64,000 nt of DNA from an uncultured Flavobacteriaceae bacterium. GTDB lineage: Bacteria; Bacteroidota; Bacteroidia; Flavobacteriales; Flavobacteriaceae. The notes under the pieces were generated by a model that was not told where the DNA came from, did not search any database, and saw nothing but the letters and a program-made list of their open reading frames with translations. Location: assembly GCA_947500525.1 (NCBI GenBank), contig CANMSH010000005.1:186001-250000 (forward strand), in the 5' to 3' direction. The position numbers were made by a program, and so were the translations under genes. Within the stretch, counting starts at the first letter, position 1. Each line of letters opens with the position of its first letter. Shown in pieces: positions 17,677 to 26,162 of this stretch.

Positions 17677-18126
17677 CTATATTTTAAAATATTTAAGCGG
17701 TACGTACAACATCCCGAAGCATTCGCCATGTTCTTTACCAAGGTGCTTATGATGCGTTTTATGGGCTTTTCTTAAGCCGATAAGGTATTTGTTATTTGTT
17801 TTTTTAAACCATTTAAAACGTTGATGAATTAATACATCGTGTATTAAAAAGTAGGCTAAGCCGTATAACATAATTCCTAATCCAATGAAAAATAAATAAT
17901 TCAACCCGCCGTCGACACCAAAATAAAAAAGGGCAATACTAGGAGCAGCAAAAATCACAAAGAAAATATCATTCCGTTCAAAAGTGTCTGGGTATTTTGG
18001 TTGATGATGATCTGAATGAAAATACCACATGAACCCGTGCATTACAAACTTGTGCGTTAACCAAGTAACACATTCCATCAATAAAAAAGTGCCTATCGTA
18101 ATTGCGATAAATAACAAAATCATCAT
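17677..18126 (-). CDS. crtZ: Beta-carotene hydroxylase
   Basis: The protein has 149 residues and belongs to the fatty acid hydroxylase/sterol desaturase group. Histidine clusters that bind two irons are complete: H25xxxxH30, H37xxH40H41, a later HDVLIHQ and KAHKTHHKH. Hydrophobic segments lie at the N-terminus and centre. The enzyme adds 3-hydroxyl groups to beta-carotene to give zeaxanthin. Its stop abuts the start of crtYcd, and only two bases separate it from crtB. Two adjacent ATG codons (18126 and 18123) can serve as start. No ketolase gene is next to it, so zeaxanthin is the expected end product. Confidence 0.92.
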   Translation of the reverse strand: MMILLFIAITIGTFLLMECVTWLTHKFVMHGFMWYFHSDHHQPKYPDTFERNDIFFVIFAAPSIALFYFGVDGGLNYLFFIGLGIMLYGLAYFLIHDVLIHQRFKWFKKTNNKYLIGLRKAHKTHHKHLGKEHGECFGMLYVPLKYFKI

Positions 18127-18128
18127 TT

Positions 18129-18965
18129 TTAGATCATATTTAATTTATACTTCACATAAGATCTCGCGAGTAAACTCATTTTTAATGGGTTTGATACTCT
18201 TATTCTTGTATTCATAATTTTCTCAGAAGGGGTATTATTCAATTTTTTCAGCAATTGTCTATAATATTTATAGGCCGTATATACACCAAACTTAGCTTCA
18301 TCTGGTAATCCCATGATACCTTTATATGCCGCTTCAAAATCGTGTTCTATTTCCCGTATAATTTTAGCTTTCGATTCTATGTTCAGTTCAACCATATTGA
18401 CATCAGGAAAATAAGACCGATTTAATACTTCTACATCATCTTTTAAGTCTCTTAAAAAATTAACTTTTTGGAAAGCAGACCCAAGTCGCATCGCAGGTTC
18501 TTTTAGTTCATTGTAACGTTGTACATCTCCATTAACAAAAACTTTTAAGCACATTAATCCTACAACATCAGCAGATCCGTAAATGTAAGCTTTATACTCC
18601 TCTTTGGTATATTCAGATTTGTTTAAATCTAATTTCATACTAGTCAAAAAAGACTGAATCAAATCGTCATCAATTCCATACTTTTTCACCGTTGCTTGAA
18701 ATGCATTCAATATAGGGTTCAAGCTAATTCCTATCTCATGTGCCTTATAATAATCGCTCTCGAACTCATTAATCAAGGTTTCTTTATCAAAACCATGAAA
18801 CGTATCTACAATTTCGTCGGCAAACCGAACAAATCCATAAATACTATAAATAGCGTCTCTAATCGATGGTGCTAACATTTTAACTGCTAGCGAGAAAGAG
18901 GTACTGTAAGACTTCGTAACTAACTTACTACAATTTACCGAAACAGTATCAAATAATTCCTTCAT
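18129..18965 (-). CDS. crtB: Phytoene synthase
   Basis: The protein has 278 residues and is a squalene/phytoene synthase. The two acidic motifs that bind magnesium and diphosphate are present: DEIVD at 50-54 and DLKDD at 173-177. A YGSADVVGLM segment near 129-138 and the RxYFPD region also match. It condenses two geranylgeranyl diphosphates into phytoene. Its start lies inside the end of crtI (17-base overlap). The length is usual for the family. Confidence 0.93.
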   Translation of the reverse strand: MKELFDTVSVNCSKLVTKSYSTSFSLAVKMLAPSIRDAIYSIYGFVRFADEIVDTFHGFDKETLINEFESDYYKAHEIGISLNPILNAFQATVKKYGIDDDLIQSFLTSMKLDLNKSEYTKEEYKAYIYGSADVVGLMCLKVFVNGDVQRYNELKEPAMRLGSAFQKVNFLRDLKDDVEVLNRSYFPDVNMVELNIESKAKIIREIEHDFEAAYKGIMGLPDEAKFGVYTAYKYYRQLLKKLNNTPSEKIMNTRIRVSNPLKMSLLARSYVKYKLNMI

Positions 18966-20439
18966 ATTCTTTAGTGATAGAAAATTGTTTCATAATCAAA
19001 CTTGCGGCAATTTTGCCAGAAATTAATGCCGGAGGCACGCCTGGTCCAGGAACAGTTAATTGTCCTGTAAAAAATAAGTTGGTCACTTTTTTACTCTTAA
19101 TTTTAGGTCGCAAAAATGCCGTTTGAAGCAATGTATTTGCGAGCCCGTATGCATTCCCTTTATATGAATTATATTCTTTAACAAAATCATTCACACAAAA
19201 CGATTCTTTGAACAAGATACTATTTTTTACTTCTTGATCAGTAATTTTTTCAAATCTTTCGATAATTATATTAAAATATTTTTCTCTTAAATCTTCACTA
19301 TCCTCTATGCCAGGGGCTAATGGAATTAAGAAAAAGCCACCTTCTTTACCTTCAGGGGCAAACCCTTCTCCGCTAAGGCTTGGAAAATTTGCATAGAATA
19401 ACGGGTCTTTCGGCCAAGACGGGGTGTCATAAATAGCGTTTGCATGTGCATCAAAATCAACGTCAAAAAACAATGAGTGATGTGATACATTCTTCAATCT
19501 TTTATCAAAACCTACGTAAAAAAGTAGTGATGAGGGTGCAAAAGTTCTTTTATCCCAATATTTCTCAGAATATTGCCGATATTGCTGATCGAGTAAGGTT
19601 TCTGTATGATGATAATCGGCACCGCTTAATACAACTGTCGCCTCCACTAATTGATCATTCACAATAACGCCAGTTGTTACATTATTTTCTGTAACAATTT
19701 TAGTCACATTTTGGTTTGTTTTGATTTCAACTCCCAAACTCAAAGCTAGACTCGACATCGCTTCAATAACGTCGTACATACCTCCCTTAGGATGCCAGGT
19801 TCCTAAACCAAAATCGGCATAATTCATGAAACTATAAAACGAAGGAGTATCACTTGGTTTGGCACCCAAAAACAAGACAGGAAATTCTAGTATTTGTATA
19901 AGTTTTTGACTCTTTATATTTTTTCTCACGCGTTTACTTATACTCGTGAAAAACTGATTCAAACGACGCACAGTAACCGGTGTGATCAACTCAGCGATAG
20001 ACTGACCTGGTTTATAAACCAAATCTTTAATGGCAACTTCATAATTAAATTTGGCGGCATTAATAAACTCTTTTAAATATTGAGAACTTCCTTTTTCTGT
20101 TTCCTCAAAAACTTTACAGATTGAGTCAAAATTATCAGGAATTTGAATAGCATTATTTTCACCAAAAAAAACCTTATACGCCGGATTTAATTTTTCTAAA
20201 GAATAATAATTTGATGGCTTCTTCTCGAAATCGGCAAAGAAACTTTCAAAGACATCGGGCATCCAGTACCAAGATGGTCCCATATCGAATTTAAAACCTT
20301 CTTTTTTTAATACTCTTGCGCGACCTCCTACAGTCTTATTTTTTTCCAAAACCACTACATCAAAACCTGCTTTTGCCAAATAACAGCTCGCTGCTAGTGA
20401 CGAAAATCCAGATCCAATAATTACTACCTTATTAATCAT
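18949..20439 (-). CDS. crtI: Phytoene desaturase
   Basis: The protein has 496 residues. The N-terminal dinucleotide motif GSGFSSLAASCYLAKAG with a following acidic residue (VVLEKN) binds FAD, and the C-terminal TVPGPGVPPALISGK segment is the family signature. CrtI-type enzymes take phytoene to lycopene in one enzyme. Its ATG overlaps the end of the carH-like gene by 8 bases, so it is cotranscribed with its regulator, and its end overlaps crtB. Confidence 0.93.
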   Translation of the reverse strand: MINKVVIIGSGFSSLAASCYLAKAGFDVVVLEKNKTVGGRARVLKKEGFKFDMGPSWYWMPDVFESFFADFEKKPSNYYSLEKLNPAYKVFFGENNAIQIPDNFDSICKVFEETEKGSSQYLKEFINAAKFNYEVAIKDLVYKPGQSIAELITPVTVRRLNQFFTSISKRVRKNIKSQKLIQILEFPVLFLGAKPSDTPSFYSFMNYADFGLGTWHPKGGMYDVIEAMSSLALSLGVEIKTNQNVTKIVTENNVTTGVIVNDQLVEATVVLSGADYHHTETLLDQQYRQYSEKYWDKRTFAPSSLLFYVGFDKRLKNVSHHSLFFDVDFDAHANAIYDTPSWPKDPLFYANFPSLSGEGFAPEGKEGGFFLIPLAPGIEDSEDLREKYFNIIIERFEKITDQEVKNSILFKESFCVNDFVKEYNSYKGNAYGLANTLLQTAFLRPKIKSKKVTNLFFTGQLTVPGPGVPPALISGKIAASLIMKQFSITKEYEGII

Positions 20440-21364
20440 TAACTATTTTTAATTTGTGATCTTCAAAAACGTGCAACAATTCTTTGATTGAAGCAAATGG
20501 CTCTATGTTTTTTGGCATTTTCTTAGTCATATTTTCTGCCGCTCTTCTACCTAAAAACCAAAATTTATTCTCAGTATTTTTAATTAATAGTTCGTTCACT
20601 TCTTCTAAATAATTGTCTAGCGCCTCGTTTGAAGGTTCTACGGTAAAATATGAAATGAAATGAATATTGGTGTAAAATTCTTTTAAGTCTATTATGAACT
20701 CTTTCGCAATATTCTGCCCTAAATAAATCGAATGATATCCTCTAAGTGTTAGTTCATAATGCAGATATAAAAGCCCTAACTCATGAATCTCATTTTGAGG
20801 TAAATACAATACAAATACTTTATCTAACTTACTATGATTGATCGATTGATTACGTTCAATATTAGATTGTAATTTTTGCGTAATTAAATTTGAAATAAAA
20901 TGCTCATGTACCGGTTTGATCGACTTTGTTTGCCACAAGCTGCCAATATGATCAAGCAAAGGAATAAATACTTCCAAAAATATTTCTCTAAACGTTTTGT
21001 AACCCAATAGCTTGGTATAAGCTTCGTTAAACAAAGTCGTGTCAAAATTTAACATCGCGACTTTAAACGAATTCAATGCACCTTCTTCTATGGCCTTGGT
21101 ATTCACCAATTCTTTTGCCTTTAAAAACAGCATATCTTCAGAAAACTGAGCAATTTTTGAAATTTTATAACCATTGTTATAGAGCAGATTTATATTCAAT
21201 AATTTCAAGAAATTGTCTGCATCGTAATAACGAATGTTTGTATCTGTTCTATTTGGTTCTAATAATTGATATCGCTTTTCCCAAATTCTAATCGTATGAG
21301 ATTTTATTCCAGTAAAATTTTCTAAATCTTTTATAGAGAATTTCGTTTTAATGGCATTTAACAT
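20432..21364 (-). CDS. carH: CarH-like MerR-family regulator with B12-binding domain (predicted light sensor)
   Basis: The protein has 310 residues. A MerR helix-turn-helix (about 8-80, with HTIRIWEKRY) is followed by a helical bundle and a cobalamin-binding Rossmann domain. The residues that cap adenosylcobalamin in CarH are present: W144, then nine residues, then E154-H155 (the Wx9EH motif), and the lower-ligand histidine H194 within EIHELG. CarH represses carotenoid genes in the dark and falls apart when light breaks the cobalt-carbon bond. It heads the crt operon and overlaps crtI, so self-control and control of the operon are expected. Light and B12 dependence is inferred from residues, not shown. 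Confidence 0.88.
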   Translation of the reverse strand: MLNAIKTKFSIKDLENFTGIKSHTIRIWEKRYQLLEPNRTDTNIRYYDADNFLKLLNINLLYNNGYKISKIAQFSEDMLFLKAKELVNTKAIEEGALNSFKVAMLNFDTTLFNEAYTKLLGYKTFREIFLEVFIPLLDHIGSLWQTKSIKPVHEHFISNLITQKLQSNIERNQSINHSKLDKVFVLYLPQNEIHELGLLYLHYELTLRGYHSIYLGQNIAKEFIIDLKEFYTNIHFISYFTVEPSNEALDNYLEEVNELLIKNTENKFWFLGRRAAENMTKKMPKNIEPFASIKELLHVFEDHKLKIVND

Positions 21365-21375
21365 ATGTAGGGCGT

Positions 21376-21403
21376 GTTTAATTATAAAACTTTAAAGTTA
21401 AAC
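21376..21403. promoter_or_regulatory. Dyad operator candidate in the carH-crt promoter
   Basis: An inverted repeat GTTTAA (21376-21381) and TTAAAC (21398-21403) overlaps a perfect 12-base palindrome AACTTTAAAGTT (21388-21399). It sits directly downstream of the -7 element, over the expected transcription start, where a repressor would block the polymerase. Confidence 0.5.
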
Positions 21404-21410
21404 AAAAGTA
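21403..21410 (-). promoter_or_regulatory. -7 promoter element of the carH-crt-photolyase operon
   Basis: On the minus strand TACTTTTG matches TAnnTTTG exactly, 39 bases before the carH start codon. The expected start of transcription, near 21396, falls inside the dyad described at 21376-21403. Confidence 0.6.
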
Positions 21411-21453
21411 CAATAAATTTTAATACATTCATGTTGCCATTTCTTTTTTTAAC

Positions 21454-21948
21454 ATGACATTAGTATCGAATCGACTTATCATAAAACAGTACACCTCAGC
21501 CAATTTAGATGATTTCAACACCATTTTAATGAATGATACTATCATGAAAGGCATTCGTGGAAAAGGGTATAGTAGGGAAGTTTCAGAGGGAAAATTTCAA
21601 GAAGCTTTACTCGAAAATGAACAAAATCATACCCTAGGCTTTTATAACGTCACTAACAAAGAAATACATTAACTAGTTGATTTTTAGAAATTTGTATTAA
21701 TGGAGGGTGGTAATTTAGAAATTGGTTATGCATTAGTTGAGAGCTTATGGGGTTACAGATTCGCATCTGAAATTGTCGCTACCTTACTACAACATGCCCG
21801 AAAGCACCATCCTAACAAAGAAATAATAGGCATTGTAAATATCGAAAATCGTGCATCTGCCAGCGTACTACTGAAAAAAGGTTTCAAATTAAAAACAAGT
21901 AGACTATTAGATAATAATGAGGTAGACTATTACCATTTTTCTAAATAA
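21454..21948 (+). pseudogene. Broken GNAT acetyltransferase gene
   Basis: Two open pieces in the same reading frame (21454-21672 and 21700-21948) join into one GNAT-like protein of about 164 residues. The first half has the start of the fold (LIIKQYTSANLDDF), the second has EIGYALVESLWGYRFASEIV and the closing ENRASASVLLKKGFK. Two in-frame stops separate them, TAA at 21670 and TAG at 21685, with no frameshift, so the gene was silenced by nonsense changes. Translation of the second half alone from ATG 21700 would lack half the acetyl-CoA fold. A sequencing error would have to hit twice. Confidence 0.75.
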
Positions 21949-22009
21949 ATTTGCTTTCTTGTAACAAAATGGACAAACTGATTACTTATATATTGAAATC
22001 AACCAAAAA

Positions 22010-22504
22010 GTGACCAAAGAACTCGAACATAATTTTGTAACAGATTTAGAAAAGCATCAAAATATTGTACACAAAGTTTGTAGATTATATACAAACAGTC
22101 AAGATGCTCATAATGATTTGTTTCAAGAAATATCCATTCAACTATGGCGTGCTTATCCTAAGTTTAGAGGAGAGGCAAAGTTTAGTACATGGATGTATCG
22201 TGTTGCGATAAATACAGCCATTACCCTGTTTCGAAAATCAAAAAGAAGAGTGCAAACTCAAGATTTTGACACAGTGTTATTTAAAATTCAATCTTCTGAG
22301 TATGACGATACTGAAGAAGAACAATTGAAGTTACTTTACAAAGCAGTAAAGCAGCTTTCAGATATAGACAAAGCCCTTGTTTTCTTATATTTAGAAGACA
22401 AGAATTACACCGAAATAGCTCAAACAATGGGGATTACAGAGGTGAATGCAAGAGTGAAAATGAACAGAGTGAAGGGTAAATTAAAGAAAATATTAAATCC
22501 GTAA
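22010..22504 (+). CDS. ECF RNA polymerase sigma factor
   Basis: The protein has 164 residues and starts at GTG 22010, since no nearby ATG gives the conserved N-terminus. Region 2 (about 20-80) includes DLFQEISIQLWRAYPKFRGEAKFSTWMYRVAINTA in its core pattern, and region 4 (about 105-160) has KALVFLYLEDKNYTEIAQTMGI as its helix-turn-helix. ECF factors direct RNA polymerase to stress promoters and are usually held by an anti-sigma factor. The next gene starts 2 bases after its stop and encodes a membrane protein, the likely partner. It lies 0.65 kb from carH, divergent. Confidence 0.88.
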   Translation: MTKELEHNFVTDLEKHQNIVHKVCRLYTNSQDAHNDLFQEISIQLWRAYPKFRGEAKFSTWMYRVAINTAITLFRKSKRRVQTQDFDTVLFKIQSSEYDDTEEEQLKLLYKAVKQLSDIDKALVFLYLEDKNYTEIAQTMGITEVNARVKMNRVKGKLKKILNP

Positions 22505-22506
22505 TT

Positions 22507-23142
22507 ATGGATCAATTAGATTTATTAAAAAAAGATTGGAAGAAACAAGAAAGTTCTCTTCCAAAATTGTCATTTGAAGATATAACGAAGCTCATTCATA
22601 AAAAGTCTTCATCTATCGTAAAATGGATTTTTATAATTAGTGTCCTAGAATTTTTACTTCCACATTTGGTTTATTTCTTAGTTGACTTTAAAAAAGGAGC
22701 TACCAAAGGTTATTTAGAATTGGGCAACTTCTATATTGTTATTAATATTGTTTTTTATACAATTGTACTTGTTTTTATTTACCTTTTTTACAGAAATTAC
22801 AGATCAATATCTGCCAATTCGAATCCCAAAGTTTTAATGCAAAATATTATAAAGACTAGAAAAATAGTGAAATATTACATTTGGTTTAGTCTTTCTATGA
22901 TACCGTTGGTTGGAGGTGTTCTTTTTTATAAAGCCATTTATTCTGAAGAATTTTTAGAGAAAATACCCGAAGGAACTAATATGATGGTAGTTTGGGGTAT
23001 TGTTGTACTAGTCCTCTTGTTGTTGGTATGTGTATTTTATCTGTTTTACAGACTTATTTACGGAACACTCCTCAATAAATTAAAAGCCAATTACAATGAA
23101 TTGATGAGCAATGGTAATGGGGAAAGTTTACAAGATATCTAA
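22507..23142 (+). CDS. Four-helix membrane protein, candidate anti-sigma factor
   Basis: The protein has 211 residues. An N-terminal cytoplasmic segment of about 35 residues is followed by four hydrophobic helices (about 38-58, 74-95, 120-142 and 157-182) and a short charged tail. No known anti-sigma domain is visible, so the role rests on its coupling to the ECF gene (2-base gap). CarR of Myxococcus is likewise a membrane protein that holds an ECF factor. Its last 15 bases overlap the convergent YciO-like gene. Confidence in the gene is high, in the role low. Confidence 0.7.
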   Translation: MDQLDLLKKDWKKQESSLPKLSFEDITKLIHKKSSSIVKWIFIISVLEFLLPHLVYFLVDFKKGATKGYLELGNFYIVINIVFYTIVLVFIYLFYRNYRSISANSNPKVLMQNIIKTRKIVKYYIWFSLSMIPLVGGVLFYKAIYSEEFLEKIPEGTNMMVVWGIVVLVLLLLVCVFYLFYRLIYGTLLNKLKANYNELMSNGNGESLQDI

Positions 23143-23748
23143 GCTTCCTTTTCCTTCTCGTATTACTTCTATCTCATCTTGAGATAAATCTATTACAGTA
23201 GACGGTATGTTTCCTCCATAACCGCCATCAATAACCAAATCAACATGTCGTTGCCATTTTTCAAAAATTAATTCTGGATCGGTTGTATATTCGATGACAT
23301 CATCATCATCTCGAATTGAAGAAGAAACAATTGGATTTCCTAGCTGTTTTACTATTTCTCGTATAATAGTATTATCTGGCACTCTAATTCCAACAGTTTT
23401 CTTATTTTTAAATGCCTTGGGTAAGTTTGTGTTTCCTGGAAGAACAAAAGTATAAGCACCAGGTAAGGCTCTTTTTAAGATTTTATAAGTAGCTGTATCA
23501 ATTTGCTTTACATAATCTGACAAATGACTTAAATCATTGCAAACAAAAGAAAAATTGGCTTTCGCCAATTTCACATTTTTTAGGCGTGCAATGCGCTCTA
23601 GAGCTTTCGTATTTGTAATGTCACACCCCAATCCGTACACGGTATCCGTAGGATAAATAATTAATCCTCCTTTGCGCAATACAGCAACGGCTTTATCAAT
23701 TTCTTTAGGATTAGGATTAGCACTATATATTTTTACAAACTGAGCCAT
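23128..23748 (-). CDS. YciO/Sua5/YrdC-domain protein
   Basis: The protein has 206 residues, one YrdC domain with the nucleotide-binding motif YPTDTVYGLGCDI near 32-44 and later VGIRVPDN and NPIVSSSI segments. The length and the ALPGAYTFVLPG and PSTVIDLS stretches match the YciO subfamily more than TsaC or Sua5, which make the threonylcarbamoyl-AMP used for t6A on tRNA. Whether this one does so is uncertain. The last bases overlap the convergent membrane-protein gene. It lies 39 bases upstream of the response-regulator gene region on the same strand. Confidence 0.8.
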   Translation of the reverse strand: MAQFVKIYSANPNPKEIDKAVAVLRKGGLIIYPTDTVYGLGCDITNTKALERIARLKNVKLAKANFSFVCNDLSHLSDYVKQIDTATYKILKRALPGAYTFVLPGNTNLPKAFKNKKTVGIRVPDNTIIREIVKQLGNPIVSSSIRDDDDVIEYTTDPELIFEKWQRHVDLVIDGGYGGNIPSTVIDLSQDEIEVIREGKGSLDIL

Positions 23749-23787
23749 AGGCTAATTTACAAAAAATACAGTACTTCTTTTGTGGCA

Positions 23788-24486
23788 CTAAGCGTTTACA
23801 ATTAATCTGAATCCTTCGCCATGAATATTGATAATCTCAACTTCTGGATCATCTTTTAAATACTTACGCAATTTGGCAATATAAACATCCATACTTCTCG
23901 ATGTAAAATAATTATCGTCTCGCCAAATCTTGGTAAGTGCTAATTCTCTTGGCATCAAATCATTTACATGTAATGCCAACATTTTAAGTAGTTTATTCTC
24001 TTTAGGAGACAGCTTTTTAATTTCATTACCGTCGTAAGATAAATGTCTCAACTTTGAGTTTAGGTGAAACTTTCCAATGTTGAATTCATGCTGTTCTTCT
24101 TCTGTGACAACATCAACTTCTTTGCGCTGCAATATTGCCTTAATTTTATACAACAATACTTCAGAATCAAAGGGTTTATTCAAGTAATCATCAGCCCCTA
24201 CTTCATATCCCTTTAACACATCTTCTTTCATTGTTTTAGCAGTTAAGAAAATAATAGGAACTTCTGAATTCGTAGCTCTAATATCTTTTGCCAGCGAAAA
24301 ACCATCTTTTCTCGGCATCATGACATCTAAAATACAAATATCAAAATCGTCGTTCTTAAACATAATTAAGCCTTCTAAACCATCCTTAGCATGTGATACA
24401 TCATAATCATTTAGCATTAAATAATCTTTCAGTACCGTTCCAAAGTTTGGATCGTCTTCTACTAATAGTATTTTTTTATTTGTCAT
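23788..24486 (-). CDS. Response regulator, OmpR/PhoB family
   Basis: The protein has 232 residues. The receiver domain (about 5-118) has the acidic pocket E10-D11-D12, the phosphorylated aspartate D54 in ILDVMMP and the conserved lysine in LTAKT. A winged-helix DNA-binding domain (about 130-230) follows, with LSPKENKLLKML and RSMDVYIAKLRKYL. Its gene starts 10 bases after the histidine kinase gene ends, so the two form one two-component pair. The organisation resembles RprX/RprY of Bacteroides, but the signal is unknown. Confidence 0.92.
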   Translation of the reverse strand: MTNKKILLVEDDPNFGTVLKDYLMLNDYDVSHAKDGLEGLIMFKNDDFDICILDVMMPRKDGFSLAKDIRATNSEVPIIFLTAKTMKEDVLKGYEVGADDYLNKPFDSEVLLYKIKAILQRKEVDVVTEEEQHEFNIGKFHLNSKLRHLSYDGNEIKKLSPKENKLLKMLALHVNDLMPRELALTKIWRDDNYFTSRSMDVYIAKLRKYLKDDPEVEIINIHGEGFRLIVNA

Positions 24487-24496
24487 TTCTTTTATT

Positions 24497-26068
24497 TTAT
24501 ATTAATGGTAATTTCACAGTGAAAGTGCTTCCTTTACCTTTTTCACTTTCAACGTATACACTACCATGATGATGTTCTACAATTTTTTTAACATATGAAA
24601 GTCCTAAACCGTGTCCTTTCACATCATGAATATTTCCTTTTTGCTCTCTATAAAATTTATCAAAAACATTTTTCTGAACACTTTTGCTCATTCCAATACC
24701 TTGATCTTTTACTTTAATAATAATATTTCTTCCGGCATTATTGGTAGAAACATCAATTTTTGGTGATTCATTTGTATATTTAATAGCATTGTCTAGCATA
24801 TTCACTACAACATTCGTCAAGTGAAACTTACTTGCCATAACTTCATTTTGTTTCGCATTTAAGTTTACATTTATAAAACCACCTTTGTCTTTTATAATCA
24901 AATCAACATGCGTAACCGCTTCTTCAATCACCTCATGAATATCAATCACCTTTGACGTTAAGTCTAACTGATTCTTTTCTAGTTTCGATATTCTTAGCAC
25001 ATTCTCTACTTGACCATGCATACGCTTATTTTCCTGACGGATCATATCTGTATAACGCAACACTTTTTCTTGATCATTTATAATCTTCGGATTCTTAATA
25101 GCATCTAACGCCAAATTAATCGTTGCTATTGGTGTTTTAAACTCATGCGTCATATTATTTATGAAATCAGTCTTAATTTCAGAAATTTGTTTTTGACGCA
25201 ATAATTGATATAAAGCACTTGCAAATGCGAGTATTATAATCAATATAAATACCGCTGCAAAGATTAAAATATTCGATATAGTCGCTAGAATGTACTTTTC
25301 CTTTCTTGGGAAACTCACGAATAACTGATAATCACTACTTCCTTCATTATCTACAAATAGTGGTACTCCATAGCTCTTTGATCTTTCTTTTCTAAACTTT
25401 TCAGATTTCAACTTGGTTGCTAGACCTTCATTGTATACTCCAAATTCAAAATCAGCATCTACTCCTCTCGCTCGCAACTCATCATATAGATTCATCTTAA
25501 TCTCGTCATATGAAATACGATCATAAATGGGTCTACGGGGTGCAATGTCCTTAAAAGCGCTCTCAAATTGGGCTCGCTCTAGTCCAGACAAACGTCCCAC
25601 CATTCGAATCCTTTCTTCGGGACTAAGCTCTTTCAAATCATCATCATCTTTAAAACTATTTAGTTTTGATATTTCCTTTTGCTTTTCACTAAAAAATGTT
25701 TTAAACGCAACCGTATCACTATCAAATAAAGAAGCTGACGGTCGATAGCTATTTTCTAGGATACTCTGTCTAAATGTAAATATTTCATTTTTGGTCGTAT
25801 CTATTTGTTGAAAAAAGATATCTTTTCTACCGGTTTCCAAAGAACGTTGAACATTATCAATAACAGGAGCAAATTCTTTGTAATAGTAATCGAACTCCTT
25901 TTCTTGAATTGTTTCTGAGACTTTTGCAAGGGCAAATTTGACGTCATTGGAGAATTGTTTTTCTCTAATTTCTATTGAATTATTAATCCAATAAATCTGC
26001 ACAGCAATAATCCCAATTAAAGCAGTACCCATAAGTACAATTAAAAGTATAAATATGCGTCTACTCAT
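24497..26068 (-). CDS. Membrane sensor histidine kinase
   Basis: The protein has 523 residues. A membrane helix at about 4-27, a periplasmic sensor region of about 230 residues with coiled-coil stretches, and a second helix at about 262-290 are followed by the kinase core. The H-box FINNMTHEFKTP places the phosphorylated histidine at H308. The N, G1 and G2 boxes (MLDNAIKYT, VKDQGIGM, GHGLGLSYVKKIV) are complete. It is the partner of the response regulator encoded 10 bases downstream. The sensor region matches no domain I know. Confidence 0.92.
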   Translation of the reverse strand: MSRRIFILLIVLMGTALIGIIAVQIYWINNSIEIREKQFSNDVKFALAKVSETIQEKEFDYYYKEFAPVIDNVQRSLETGRKDIFFQQIDTTKNEIFTFRQSILENSYRPSASLFDSDTVAFKTFFSEKQKEISKLNSFKDDDDLKELSPEERIRMVGRLSGLERAQFESAFKDIAPRRPIYDRISYDEIKMNLYDELRARGVDADFEFGVYNEGLATKLKSEKFRKERSKSYGVPLFVDNEGSSDYQLFVSFPRKEKYILATISNILIFAAVFILIIILAFASALYQLLRQKQISEIKTDFINNMTHEFKTPIATINLALDAIKNPKIINDQEKVLRYTDMIRQENKRMHGQVENVLRISKLEKNQLDLTSKVIDIHEVIEEAVTHVDLIIKDKGGFINVNLNAKQNEVMASKFHLTNVVVNMLDNAIKYTNESPKIDVSTNNAGRNIIIKVKDQGIGMSKSVQKNVFDKFYREQKGNIHDVKGHGLGLSYVKKIVEHHHGSVYVESEKGKGSTFTVKLPLI

Positions 26069-26162
26069 TCTTTAACAAATTTAATTCTTCTAGACTCATT
26101 TGGCTATTCTTTAACTAATATTAACGTAAAGAAGTTCATTTTAACAATTTTTTAAGAAATTG

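Noticed and set aside
15690..21364. Carotenoid ketolase (crtW), proteorhodopsin or beta-carotene cleavage gene
   Set aside because: I looked for these next to the crt genes because they often occur with them, but no such gene is present in the window.
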